34,807 bases of DNA from a virus, in IMG/VR virus record IMGVR_UViG_3300042392_000113, positions 1 through 34,807 of that record; one strand, written 5' to 3'. The position numbers and the translations under genes are program-made. How positions within the stretch are numbered: position 1 is the first letter of the stretch; each line of letters opens with the position of its first letter. The notes under the pieces are model-generated. The model was given only the letters and a program-made list of their open reading frames with translations. It made no database searches and was not told the origin of the DNA. Positions 1 to 9,400 of this stretch are shown one piece after another.

Positions 1-4
1 GTAA

Positions 5-256
5 TCATTCTTCACCCCTCAGTTCACGGACAATCTTTATCCGAAGCTCTTTCATCTTGCGTGTCTCCTCTGCTGCCCGGTGCAAAGCATTGTTCATGTC
101 CATGTACATAACGCCCATGACAGGCAAGGCGATGACTAACACAAAACACAAGACCACCACGGCGATGAGTAAAGTCCACGGTACGTCTGACTCGTTCGAA
201 GCAGGAGCATGGTTCCGACGTACCACGCCACGACGAAAAGGATTGCTCCAACCCAT
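5..256 (-). CDS. Small single-span membrane protein nested in the upstream gene
   Basis: This is an 83-aa protein with a basic N-terminus, one strong membrane segment at about residues 26-48 (VPWTLLIAVVVLCFVLVIAL) and a charged helical tail rich in K, R and E. I do not recognise the family. Its first 121 bases overlap the end of the preceding 236-aa gene in another frame, which is unusual, but a purine-rich Shine-Dalgarno (AAGGAAG, about 8 nt upstream) supports the ATG at 256. The stop (TGA, 7-5) overlaps an ATG at 8-6 that opens another minus-strand gene running off the window. The size and topology would suit a pinholin or lysis accessory protein, and in a circular genome the next gene would be the endolysin. 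That role is inference only. Confidence 0.6.
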   Translation of the reverse strand: MGWSNPFRRGVVRRNHAPASNESDVPWTLLIAVVVLCFVLVIALPVMGVMYMDMNNALHRAAEETRKMKELRIKIVRELRGEE

Positions 257-846
257 ACTGCTTCTTCCTTTCGTTTCCTTCTCAACCTATGTTGCCGTGC
301 AGCTTCAATCTGTATCTTTGCAGTCTCACGCTTATGCGCTTCGTCCTGCTCAATAACAATCTGCCTCCACATTTTTTCGTACCTGCCCCACAAATCACCT
401 AATTCAGCCGGCGCTTTGTAGACCATTGTTTCACGCAACTCTGCAAGCATTGCATCCAACCTTGACCGGATGATGACGCGCATTAATGCGCGCTTTCCTA
501 CTGAATCCGTTCCTGTATAGACCTGCGTTGCCTCTGCCTCCTGCTGAATAAACACTTTGCCGATCTTGTCGTACTCATCCATCAATGCACCAAGGTCATT
601 GCCGATATTGATGAACACATCATTTGGATCAGCCCTGCCTATCTCCTGAATCCGCTGCACTTCTTCGTTGTATTGAATCTTCTGGGCATTGGTCGGGTTT
701 TGAATCTTCCCGAACTGTGACTTCAGATCATCAAGTACATCCTTGACCTCACCTGCTGCGCCCTTGATGTCCTTATATAGCTGGCATCCTTTCTTGACGG
801 CAGCAACCGCAGCATTGGCAGCAGCAAGGAGGGTTAGCGGATCCAC
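136..846 (-). CDS. Hypothetical phage protein with C-terminal membrane segment
   Basis: This 236-aa protein has an Ala-rich amphipathic N-terminus (MDPLTLLAAANAAVAAVKKG), a long helical, charged middle (about residues 25-185), a basic stretch RLRRKRKEE, and one membrane segment near residues 198-216. The start is GTG at 846, six nucleotides past the stop of the upstream gene. No good Shine-Dalgarno is visible, so translation may be coupled. It sits at the distal end of the tail-fibre cluster. Its last 121 bases also encode the start of the next membrane protein in another frame. No function can be assigned. A membrane-anchored coiled-coil role in lysis or superinfection control is possible but not shown. 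Confidence 0.65.
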   Translation of the reverse strand: MDPLTLLAAANAAVAAVKKGCQLYKDIKGAAGEVKDVLDDLKSQFGKIQNPTNAQKIQYNEEVQRIQEIGRADPNDVFINIGNDLGALMDEYDKIGKVFIQQEAEATQVYTGTDSVGKRALMRVIIRSRLDAMLAELRETMVYKAPAELGDLWGRYEKMWRQIVIEQDEAHKRETAKIQIEAARQHRLRRKRKEEAVWVGAILFVVAWYVGTMLLLRTSQTYRGLYSSPWWSCVLC

Positions 847-849
847 ATA

Positions 850-1128
850 TCAGAACAACTGCAACTGCTTCTTCATGGCAATCAGTTCCTCGCGCAAGGC
901 ATCATTGGCCTCCTCGCACCTACGGTTCTGTTCCTCTACCGCAGCCAGTCGATCAGACAAGCGTGATACTTCCTCGCGTAGAGTAGCGATAACCTGTTGC
1001 CATGCTGCGTCAGTAACATCCGCGGCCTTGTTGCTCCGGCTGTCAGCCATGATCTTCTGGTACATACCGTAAGCACCAGCGCCAGCAGCAGCGATACCGA
1101 CGCCGAGGTTAGTCAGCCAATCCTGCAT
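850..1128 (-). CDS. Small membrane-anchored coiled-coil protein
   Basis: The protein is about 92 aa. An N-terminal hydrophobic Gly/Ala segment (NLGVGIAAAGAGAYGMY) is followed by a long heptad-like coiled coil (about residues 45-90, with ATLREEVSRLSDRLAAVEEQ). Two ATG codons lie in tandem at 1131 and 1128. The GGAGG of the preceding gene's last codons is spaced correctly for the second ATG, which overlaps the upstream TGA by one base, so I chose 1128. The topology resembles an inner-membrane spanin-like or holin-associated protein, but a true Rz/Rz1 pair exists elsewhere, so its role is open. Confidence 0.65.
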   Translation of the reverse strand: MQDWLTNLGVGIAAAGAGAYGMYQKIMADSRSNKAADVTDAAWQQVIATLREEVSRLSDRLAAVEEQNRRCEEANDALREELIAMKKQLQLF

Positions 1129-1661
1129 CATCCCTCCACCATAATATTAATAGTGCCAGCGTCGAAGGTATCCGTGCCGTTGACAGTGGTGATGCAAATG
1201 CGGTCTAGGGTGTCGGAGAGGGTTTTTCCACCGGAAACAGTTGCAGGAGAACTTGTATTACCAAAATTAGTCATCCCTGATACAACCCAAGTATTAGACC
1301 CAAGTGAACTTATTATAATTAATCCTTGGTGTAGATTTGCAGCAGCAACTGTATCAGTCAAAGGAAATCCAGCAGTTGATGCTATAAACGCATTTCCCGC
1401 CGCTCCTTGCCTAGCACTTACGCCCGTGTACCCTGTATTTTCAATGCCACCAGCATCACCCAACTGAAGCAGAAATGCAGAGGTTCCGTTCGTACTCACC
1501 CCATTAAACATCACCGTAATTCGCTTGGCCCACGAAGGAATATCAGGAAAATCAACAGATGTTCCTGTGGCTGTTTTTGCTGTGTATAAAATTAACGGAC
1601 GCGCTCCTTCAGCATTAGCTGCTGAATCCGCAAAATCAGCTAAATCTCTTGACCTTGTCAT
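1128..1661 (-). CDS. Stand-alone tail-fibre-type beta domain protein
   Basis: This 177-aa protein has the look of a receptor-facing domain often found at the C-termini of phage fibres. It has an FPDIPSWAKRITVMFNGVST strand motif, a Gly-rich middle (LQLGDAGGIENTGYTG), and a closing RICITTVNGTDTFDAGTINI strand near the C-terminus. Here it is a separate gene with a short N-terminus of about 20 aa. It overlaps the upstream 57-aa gene by 4 nt (ATGA). The context, just after the fibre and the large adhesin, makes a tail or adhesin tip subunit likely. Family resemblance is from memory of fibre sequences, and the exact role is inferred. Confidence 0.7.
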   Translation of the reverse strand: MTRSRDLADFADSAANAEGARPLILYTAKTATGTSVDFPDIPSWAKRITVMFNGVSTNGTSAFLLQLGDAGGIENTGYTGVSARQGAAGNAFIASTAGFPLTDTVAAANLHQGLIIISSLGSNTWVVSGMTNFGNTSSPATVSGGKTLSDTLDRICITTVNGTDTFDAGTINIMVEG

Positions 1662-1831
1662 TGACCTTCTCCTTCATTAACTTGTGGCTCTGGGTCAGGC
1701 ACCTCGGTGATACCGATAGCGTTCTTCTCGTGGATCGTGGTGAGCCGCAGCCAGTTCGCCGGGTAGCTATTGCCATCGGCATCCTTGAATGGCGTATCCA
1801 GTGGCAGCGGTTGTCCGTTCAGTAAAAACAT
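1658..1831 (-). CDS. Small tail-fibre-associated protein
   Basis: This 57-aa protein starts MFLLNGQPLPLDTPFKDADG and contains a YPANWLRLTTIHEKNAIGIT motif and an acidic, Pro-rich tail. The motif resembles the N-terminal part of proteins encoded beside phage tail fibres, where it may help assembly or link fibre parts. It lies 3 nt downstream of the 1013-aa adhesin and its stop overlaps the next start (ATGA at 1661-1658), so it is translated in the same chain. It is shorter than proteins that carry this motif plus a C-terminal domain, so it may be a trimmed version. The function is inferred from position. Confidence 0.65.
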   Translation of the reverse strand: MFLLNGQPLPLDTPFKDADGNSYPANWLRLTTIHEKNAIGITEVPDPEPQVNEGEGQ

Positions 1832-1834
1832 GGG

Positions 1835-4800
1835 TTACCTCGCAAGAGAATTTTTAAACGGCGACTCACTGAAAGCCGCAAAAATATATGTGCCGCCGCT
1901 AGCGTTAGATTCAGTAGATGACACTCTCAACTTGAAACCATTGGAAAGCATATCGATGCTTGCATAACTTGTTTCTTCCGCTAAAGCTTCATTCGCTCTT
2001 TGCAGTTTTGTTGCAAGATTAAAAGTATCTCTTACGCTATCTAGCATCCACCAACTTCCTACTGAGTCAGTGCGCTTTACCATCACGAACCTCGGCCTAA
2101 ATCCGCAGAACACAAAAGGCCCATCAGCCGATCCGTTGCCTGTGTAGCTGCCAAACTTGGAATAGCCTGCGACTTCGGAGAATAGGTAGGCGACGTAGGT
2201 GTTGCCGTTGGAATTCCAACCAACATCGCTTGTGGATGGCAGAGTAATTGAAGACGAACCCCTTGTAATAGGGAAGTTTCCGAGATCACCGTTGGTAATG
2301 TTCAACCCGAGCCTTGTAAATCCTTGGCTGCCCCATACGTTCCAGCTTGCCGAGGCGCTTCTGTTTTTGACAATAACAAAGTTTGGGGCAACCCCCAAAG
2401 AGTGATTGACAACCTGACTTGCAGCCCCATTCCCCGTATAAGTCACAATGTCGAAGCCCTGCGTTGCGCCTTCTTTCCATTGCCAGCCGACGTAGGTTCC
2501 TGCGCTTGCATTTACTCCAGCAGATGTACTTAACGTAAACCCATTTGAATTGAACGCTGTTAATTCATCAGTGTTGCTAGTTTCTGCTCCTGTCGTATCT
2601 GAAAATAATTGTTTGCTTACCCCGCGAACAGAATCATGTAATCGGTTCGATCTGACTGCGCTTCGTTGTTTTATCCAAACCAGATCGGGTTGCATTGACC
2701 CGCTGTTGGTCACAGATAAAGTTGCACCAGTACCCGTCCACAGTGTCGCGTCAAAATACTGATTGCCATTCAGGATAGTCGGCGTTGGCAGGTTCAACGT
2801 GTTCAGTGCTTTGAAGCCTGTTGGTGGTGTGTAGCTGAAGGGGCGCTGGCCGAAGTTGGCTTGGAAGTATGCTGTCTCTGAAGAAAAGGCAGGAAAGAAT
2901 TCACCAGACAAACTTGAGAAGGCTACTCCTTGAGACGTGTTGTTTTTGTAGAACGTCAAAGTCCCAGCATCTAAGTCAAGCGCAACGCCAATGACATCGC
3001 CATTGGTGTAACTCGCACCATAAGCAGTGCCAGTGGAATTGTTTAGCTTCGTTCCACCTGCTGAATAACCATAGCCATTTGGATCACCGGAGTAACCCAC
3101 TATCTGAAATAGCGTAGTGTTCGTTTTGTGTATTCCAAGCACACCATCGCCGCTACCCGGTTTATAAAACGTAGCTTCCCAGTACCACTTGCCCGTCGAT
3201 ACGGCGATTGTCGAACCAACCATAGCCCAACCAGCGCCGCCGATTAAATCAAGATTGCCGTTCTTGGGTACGATAGCAGCGCCGCCTCCGCCGTTATACA
3301 TAATCAACGGATTGCCAGTGCAGTAATTCCCCCGCCCATTGCCGCCATCTGCCCATTGTGTCGGCACATCCAGCATCGAGTCGTAGGTTGTGCCAACAAC
3401 CATGCTGATGTTGTTTGGTGTCCAGTTGTTGCCGTTGCCTGAGTAGTCGTTGAAGAGGTTTGTCAGCAAGCCAGAACTTGTGAATGTGTGGATGGTATTA
3501 CCACCCGAAGTCGTAATCGTGCCGCCTGAAAAGCGAGCTGCTCCAGCGTAAGAGATGATGACTACGCCAGAGCCACCATTGCCGCCAGTTGTGCCGCCAC
3601 CGTTAGCGCCGCCACCGCCGCCGCCGCCGGTATTTGGAGTACCAGCAGTTGCATTTGCGCCGCCATGAACACCGCCAGTACCGCCGCCACCAAGACCGCC
3701 CGCACCATTTGAAGTGCCGTTAATACCGCCGCCGCCGCCACCCCCAGCATAGTAGGTAGCAGTGCCAGAAATTGATGAGAGGATACCTATACCACCTGCG
3801 CCAGATGCGCTAGTTGTTCCAACAGCACCAGCAGCACCAGCGCCGCCACCACCACCCACCCCAAAATTTGCAGAAGTAGCACTATTTCCACCATTGTTAC
3901 CCTGACCTGCTGTACCCAAACCTCCTATATAGCCGCCTGCTCCGGGGCCAGCGCCACTACCAGAACCGCCATTTTTTCCATTCTCAGCACTTTGAGAACC
4001 TACAGCACCACCTATTGCTGTGAAACTAGAAAAAACGGAATTGCCTCCGCTTGTTGACGTGTAATTGTTAGTGCCTATACCACCAGCGCCAACAGTGACT
4101 GCGTAGGATGTACCTGTTGACAAAGAGGTGCTTCCTGTCAGTACGCCACCCGCACCCGCACCACCACCAGCTATGCCACCACCACCACCGCCTGCAACTA
4201 CGAGGTAGTCTGCTGTGACTGATTGACCAGCGCTAGTAGAGAACGGCAAGTAGAAACCGTTCGTGCCGTATGTGCCTGCGTACTTCTTCGGTTGCCATAC
4301 ACCAGTGGCGGCATTGGTTTCGCCGAAGGCCGCAGGAGTCAGTGCTTGACCGTCGATGAAGTTGACTTCAGTGATGTAGCCATCAACATAATCAGAAGCA
4401 GATGCAGCGTAGCGACCAATGTAATGAGCGACCGCACTATTGATTTTTGTCGTTGAGTTCTGCGTCGGATAACCGGTAGCATCAAATGCCGTGATCTGTG
4501 AACCGTTAAGATAAATCTTTAGACGGTTTGATGCTGTCGCTTGCGTCGTATCGACCGCAAATACGAAGTGGTACCACGCCGACGGATCACGGAACACTTG
4601 TGTCGTTGTTTGTGAAGCTCCAAGGTACACAATCAACTTATCTGTACCGCCGCCTTGAAAATAAATCTGGTCAGACACAGCCGCGCCAGCAGACAACAAC
4701 TGCTGGTTGCTATTAAGCGAACCACGTTTCACCCATAACGAATAAGTCCAGATTGACCCGCTAGTGGGTGTTGTCAGCGTCCGATTCAAATACGCAGATG

Positions 4801-4876
4801 CACTTGACCGAAACCGCAAAGACCGGTTGATCTGGTAGCCCTCAGGGCCAAGCAGTAATGGCAGTACGTCAATCAT
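1835..4876 (-). CDS. Large multidomain adhesin (LamG-like, Gly-rich, SPRY-like, tandem repeats)
   Basis: This 1013-aa protein is a probable host-recognition protein on the tail. Four zones can be read. Residues about 18-190 resemble a LamG/concanavalin-A-like lectin domain (IWTYSLWVKRG, AWYHFVFAVD, RLKIYLNGSQITAF, EVNFIDGQALTP). Residues about 220-450 are extremely Gly-rich (DYLVVAGGGGGG and many GGGG runs). Residues about 540-690 look SPRY-like (GKWYWEATFY, IGVALDLDAGTLTFYKNNTS). Residues about 700-1000 hold three imperfect repeats built on YTGNG ... P-F-V-x-V-K-x-R. The start ATG overlaps the tail-fibre stop (ATGA). Gly-rich zones of this kind could form polyglycine-type sandwiches, as in some phage adhesins, but that is inference. 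Confidence 0.85.
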   Translation of the reverse strand: MIDVLPLLLGPEGYQINRSLRFRSSASAYLNRTLTTPTSGSIWTYSLWVKRGSLNSNQQLLSAGAAVSDQIYFQGGGTDKLIVYLGASQTTTQVFRDPSAWYHFVFAVDTTQATASNRLKIYLNGSQITAFDATGYPTQNSTTKINSAVAHYIGRYAASASDYVDGYITEVNFIDGQALTPAAFGETNAATGVWQPKKYAGTYGTNGFYLPFSTSAGQSVTADYLVVAGGGGGGIAGGGAGAGGVLTGSTSLSTGTSYAVTVGAGGIGTNNYTSTSGGNSVFSSFTAIGGAVGSQSAENGKNGGSGSGAGPGAGGYIGGLGTAGQGNNGGNSATSANFGVGGGGGAGAAGAVGTTSASGAGGIGILSSISGTATYYAGGGGGGGINGTSNGAGGLGGGGTGGVHGGANATAGTPNTGGGGGGGANGGGTTGGNGGSGVVIISYAGAARFSGGTITTSGGNTIHTFTSSGLLTNLFNDYSGNGNNWTPNNISMVVGTTYDSMLDVPTQWADGGNGRGNYCTGNPLIMYNGGGGAAIVPKNGNLDLIGGAGWAMVGSTIAVSTGKWYWEATFYKPGSGDGVLGIHKTNTTLFQIVGYSGDPNGYGYSAGGTKLNNSTGTAYGASYTNGDVIGVALDLDAGTLTFYKNNTSQGVAFSSLSGEFFPAFSSETAYFQANFGQRPFSYTPPTGFKALNTLNLPTPTILNGNQYFDATLWTGTGATLSVTNSGSMQPDLVWIKQRSAVRSNRLHDSVRGVSKQLFSDTTGAETSNTDELTAFNSNGFTLSTSAGVNASAGTYVGWQWKEGATQGFDIVTYTGNGAASQVVNHSLGVAPNFVIVKNRSASASWNVWGSQGFTRLGLNITNGDLGNFPITRGSSSITLPSTSDVGWNSNGNTYVAYLFSEVAGYSKFGSYTGNGSADGPFVFCGFRPRFVMVKRTDSVGSWWMLDSVRDTFNLATKLQRANEALAEETSYASIDMLSNGFKLRVSSTESNASGGTYIFAAFSESPFKNSLAR

Positions 4877-6456
4877 TTGACATCGCTCACAAGGCGAGCA
4901 GTGATGCGGCTGCTGCTCTCGACAAAGTAGACCAGCAGATCCACTGCATTGGCCGTCGTAGTCAGCGTCGGCGCTGTGCCATTGCTGAACTTCCAGTTGC
5001 TGCCGTAGGCCAGCGTCCTCGAACCAGTTCCGTCTTGAGTGATGGTGATAGCACCTGACTGACCTGCTGTCTGGTTCGTCGGGTTGGCTAGTGTCCGATT
5101 GCCGCCGAGTGTCACGCTGAAGTTATTCGACACAGCGAAGTCAGGTGTAATGGTCGCGCCATCGGTCAGCGCTGTGACTCCACCACGCTGCGCCCTAGTG
5201 AATGTCTGCGTTACATCGGTCTTAGCTGTATCAACGTCATACGCCTGTACATCTACGCCTACCTCAACGTCCATTGCCTGCTGTGCTGCTGCTACTGTTG
5301 CCGCAGTAAACACGCCGATACCAACTGTCGTACCACCGAGGTTTGTTCTAGCAGTGGATGCGCTTTGCAGGTCAGACAAGTTACTTGCCTTGGCAAGGAA
5401 GTCTGTACCAGAGACATAGGCGGCTACCCATGTGCTGCCGGTGTAGACCTTCATGATGCCGCTAGTGCTATTGAAGTACAGCGCACCAGCTACCAGTGCA
5501 TTACCATCATTGTCTACGGATGGATCAGAAGACTTGGCTCCAAGGTAGCGGTCATCGAATGAATCGAATGATGCCAGCGTCTGGTCACGGGCAGCTTCAG
5601 CCGCAGTCTGTGCAGATGCTGCGTTGGATGCTGATGTCGATGCACTGCTTGCAGAACTAGCCGCAGCCTGTGCATGGTACTTAGCAGAGAATTCACCGCC
5701 AGCTACAGCGCCTGATGTCTTGGTCGCCCAATCGTTTGCCAATGTGGCCGATGCCGCTGCTGCCGCTTCAGATGCTGCTGCTGCAGCAGCAGAAGCTGTG
5801 GCCGTACCAGAGTCAACCAACAGCGACCACTTAGCCGCATCGGTATTTGTGGAGATCGGCTGCGAACCGGTAGAAGTATGCTGGGTAATACACTGCCAGA
5901 TATTATTGTTGCTGGTGTCCTTGACGATATCTCGGACGTAGTACAGCGTACCAGATGCCCAGTTGCCACGGTTAGTGCCGAGCGTCTCACCCAATGTTGG
6001 GTTACCGTTTGCATCAAAGCCAAGCGTCTTATTGGCTCGCAGCGATGCACGGGGTAAGGTCATGTTGATCGTTGTCGGATCAGTCTGCGGAGCTTGCAGA
6101 GCACGACCTAGACCTTCAGCGTTCTGCTGGCTAAAGATTGTCTGCTGATCCAACTCATCATTAACCGTATTGGCAAAGAAGTCACCGCCAGTCGTGAAGT
6201 CAGTGGTACGCTGAATCGTACGGTTACCGACGATTGCAATCTGCGTAGCACCAGTGGGCGACGCTACCAGCGTGACATAACCAGTACCATTGCTATTAAT
6301 GGTGACCGTGTAATCAGTGGTCAAGGTCAGCAGCGCGTCGTCCTTGTAAACAGCAACGTCACCAGCCGCAAGGATTTCAAACGTGAAGTTATACGGGCCA
6401 GTGCCTGATGCGGCATAGACCACGCGCCTTGTCACATTGTTAATTGGTACGCCCAT
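4873..6456 (-). CDS. Tail fibre protein with T7-type N-terminal domain
   Basis: This is a 527-aa fibre. Residues about 1-150 match the T7 gp17-type virion-attachment domain (RRVVYAASGTGPYNFTFEIL, YTVTINSNGTGYVTL, NRTIQRTTDF, DQQTIFSQQNAEGLGRAL). A short region with W-x-S-G-T-x-Y and DIVKDTSNNNIWQCI at about 165-215 resembles carbohydrate-binding modules. An Ala/Ser-rich coiled stalk follows (about 220-300), then beta-rich units with LYFNSTSGIMKVYTGSTWVA and a C-terminal strand-rich tip (about 425-527). It is followed at once by the 1013-aa adhesin, so the pair probably works as attachment stalk plus receptor-binding part. An AAAGGA ribosome site precedes the ATG at 6456. Confidence 0.9.
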   Translation of the reverse strand: MGVPINNVTRRVVYAASGTGPYNFTFEILAAGDVAVYKDDALLTLTTDYTVTINSNGTGYVTLVASPTGATQIAIVGNRTIQRTTDFTTGGDFFANTVNDELDQQTIFSQQNAEGLGRALQAPQTDPTTINMTLPRASLRANKTLGFDANGNPTLGETLGTNRGNWASGTLYYVRDIVKDTSNNNIWQCITQHTSTGSQPISTNTDAAKWSLLVDSGTATASAAAAAASEAAAAASATLANDWATKTSGAVAGGEFSAKYHAQAAASSASSASTSASNAASAQTAAEAARDQTLASFDSFDDRYLGAKSSDPSVDNDGNALVAGALYFNSTSGIMKVYTGSTWVAAYVSGTDFLAKASNLSDLQSASTARTNLGGTTVGIGVFTAATVAAAQQAMDVEVGVDVQAYDVDTAKTDVTQTFTRAQRGGVTALTDGATITPDFAVSNNFSVTLGGNRTLANPTNQTAGQSGAITITQDGTGSRTLAYGSNWKFSNGTAPTLTTTANAVDLLVYFVESSSRITARLVSDVK

Positions 6457-6487
6457 GTCTCAATCCTTTCGATTGAATTGTATTAAA

Positions 6488-9400
6488 TTATTTGCCATAT
6501 AAGCTATAGAATTTTTTGTTTCTGTCAATCATGGCACCCAGTTCTGGAAACTCCACGCTGTCAGACAAAAAGCCATATTCCGTCAGGTCAGGGATTTCGG
6601 TTTGTCCCAACTCGGGACTAGGGTCAAAGCCAATCATTCTCAGTTTGGCAATGCGCCGATACTTCTTAATGATACTGTCCACAAACTTCTGAGCATCGCC
6701 CTTATTAAACGGCTCACCCATCTCAATGGCGTACTTCTCTTTCTCTTTCAGCAAGTAAGGCACTGCCATTTCTAGGTTCATAGGAGCCGCTGTAGCCGTG
6801 TCCACAAACAAGGATGGGTCAATCATTATCTCTTGCCCGTAAAGCTTCTTGTAGCGGTTGTATTGGGTCACAGATAGGCTTACACCATCCCATGTATCCC
6901 GTGGTCTGGATGTGCCGTGGTCGATGCTAACCATTGCCTCATTGTACGGATCACGCTTACCTTTGCTGCCCTGCACCATTGGAATGACGTTTGCCATAAA
7001 TTCAAACATATTGTTTTCGGCATACTTGCGGCGACCAATTTCATCTAGCTCTGCTTGCAGGCCCTCCGACCATGCGGGGATGCGGCTTTGAACTCGGTTT
7101 AGTTGCTCGTAAACAATACGGATATGCTGCGGCACATTCATTTGGTCAACGCGGGTAGACCGGATTAGCGGGTCATTCAGACGCTCGATGTGGGCAAGAG
7201 CTGAAGCATTGGTTGATCCAAGTATAGGAGTGCCGGTATACAGAACATCCACATACTGTTTGGCAATACGATTTAAAACCTCGTAAACCTTTTCGCCGCC
7301 GTCTTCGGCACGAGTTCTTAGGATGCCTACCAAGTCACCAATAGCCTGCGCTGATGGGAGGTTCTTGATGTATTCAAGGTTTGAGCCAGCATAAGCCAAG
7401 GCCAGCTTCGACCACTCATCTTCGTCTGGCTTACCGGTGTGGAAACGCTGGGCATCAGCAAAGTCTGCACCCATTGCCAGCACTGGGCTAAAGACTGAGA
7501 ACCGTGCGTAGCTGACAAATGTAAATCCACTGAAGTTACCTTGCCCTTTGGTCAGCGTTGTTAGCTTTGACAACTTTGCCTCAACATCTGGGCTAAGTTC
7601 ACCCGGCTTGAAGATCAGCGAATACTTTTGCCAACCAAGTGCCTCAAGAGCTTTCTTGTCTTGGATGTCGGATGGGCCAGAACCAGTCATCCTCCCGTCT
7701 GTTGCAAACTGAACAGCAGTGTACCCAGCCAGACCACCCAATGCCAAACGAGACATCGCCAGATCACGCTCTTTGCCGCCAGCATTCCACGCATCCATGA
7801 ACTTGGGGCTAATAAAGTTCATTATAGGAGTGGCGGCAGCGGTATGCAGGAACTCCTGCGTGATGGCACGGGAGAACGGAAGGAACGGCTTTAGCGCAGT
7901 GCTTTGGAATAGTTTGTCCGTCTTCCAATAAAACTCATTAAGTTTTGTCTCGCGGTTAAAGTCTTCTGTAAATGTCGTTTGCTGCCTTGCCTTGTCCATA
8001 TTGGCTTGCATCGAGGCAGGACGCTCGTCAAGGAACGAAGCGACAACACGCTGAGTCTCAGCTAACGCATCATCTGGACTTGAGCCAGCAGCAATAAACT
8101 TATCGTACTCTGTTTGTGCAACGTGCCAAGCTTCCTCATGCAATTGCATCCGCGCAGTAGTAAGCCCGATAAAATCGTCGGCTGCTCTCATTGCACGGAA
8201 CGGGACGCTGTACATATAGCCCATTGCATCCAAGCCCTTACCGATAAAGCTATTGGTAAAGTCAGGAGTTCGGAATAGCTCTTTGCTGCTAAACGGTAGG
8301 CGTACTGGCACATCGCTAAATGCCGCGCCAGACAGCGGGGCAACAGTTGCATCACCTTTGGCTGACGCTCTTAGGCCATAGTCTTTACTAAACGGCGTAG
8401 GCAAAGTAAAGTCAATACCCATGCTAGGGATCTGAACCCGTGGGCCACCTTTTGCCAGCGTTTCCCAAGCATCCATAATGCCGGGACCAAAGCCAGACAG
8501 ACGGGCTTGCAGGTCACCTAAGAAGAATCGACTACCCGGAGTTGGTTCTGCCATTGGATGTGGCGTTCCTTCTGGCAAACCCTCAAGAGAACGGATATTA
8601 AAATCTTTTCTCATAATCCCAATAGGGATAGCTACCAGACGCTCAACTGGGGCGCGAACAGTATTCAGAACACCAGAAGTAAAGCTGAACGCATGAGGGG
8701 CAATATCGCTCAACAGGTTTGACTGCCATGTGTTGATCCACGCATCACGCAGACGCTGACCAAGACCTGCTTCGATAAGCTGGTTCTTACCTTTGCGGCT
8801 TGGCAAGGCAATGTAGTCATTAGCAATCTGAAGCAATGACTTCTCGCCACCCACATCATCCAATATCTTACGGATATCCATTGGAGCAAAGCCGGGGCCC
8901 CCATCCCTAACGCGTTTAAAGACGTTCATGGAACGAGCCACATCAACCTGTACGCCCTTCATGGTGCCAGTGATGACATTGTGGAAGGCCATCTGCTGAC
9001 GCAACTGCAACTGACCTGCTTGGTCGAGCTGACCAGCGGCCATCTTCTGCATCAAGGTATCAAGCTGCTTTGCGCTCTGGTCGTGCAAGTCCACTACACC
9101 AGAAACCGTCTTTGCCAACTCGGAAGATCCGACAGTAGACTCAAGCGGCAAGCCTTGCAGCAGGCGATCAGCAACATTCTCACGGACACCAGCGTTAATC
9201 ATCCGCATCTTGATAGAACGCAGTGACATCGTTGGCTCGTTCTTGACCGAGTTCTCAGCCATCGCACGAACAGTGGCCTGCATTCCGTCATTGTCAAATG
9301 CAAGGTTGCTGATAGGCGTTTCTTTTGTACCAGCCGCAGGACCAACATCTTTTAGCCGCTGACGCTCTTGGATTAATCTTTGAGTTTCATCCAATGGCAC

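Noticed and set aside
3562-4200. Repetitive GCC/ACC triplet tracts resembling a repeat array or CRISPR
   Set aside because: There are no regular spacers. The repeats are glycine codons of the adhesin's Gly-rich zone read on the minus strand.
5624-5941. Long plus-strand frame rich in Ala and Asp
   Set aside because: It is the complement of the Ala/Ser stalk of the tail fibre, has no ribosome site and lies antisense to a clear gene.
1128-6456. Diversity-generating retroelement acting on the fibre or adhesin
   Set aside because: No reverse transcriptase or template/variable repeat pair was seen anywhere in the window.
6463-6505. TACAAT before the tail fibre as a third promoter of the late class
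   Set aside because: No acceptable -35 lies 15-18 nt upstream, so it is most likely chance in an AT-rich gap.
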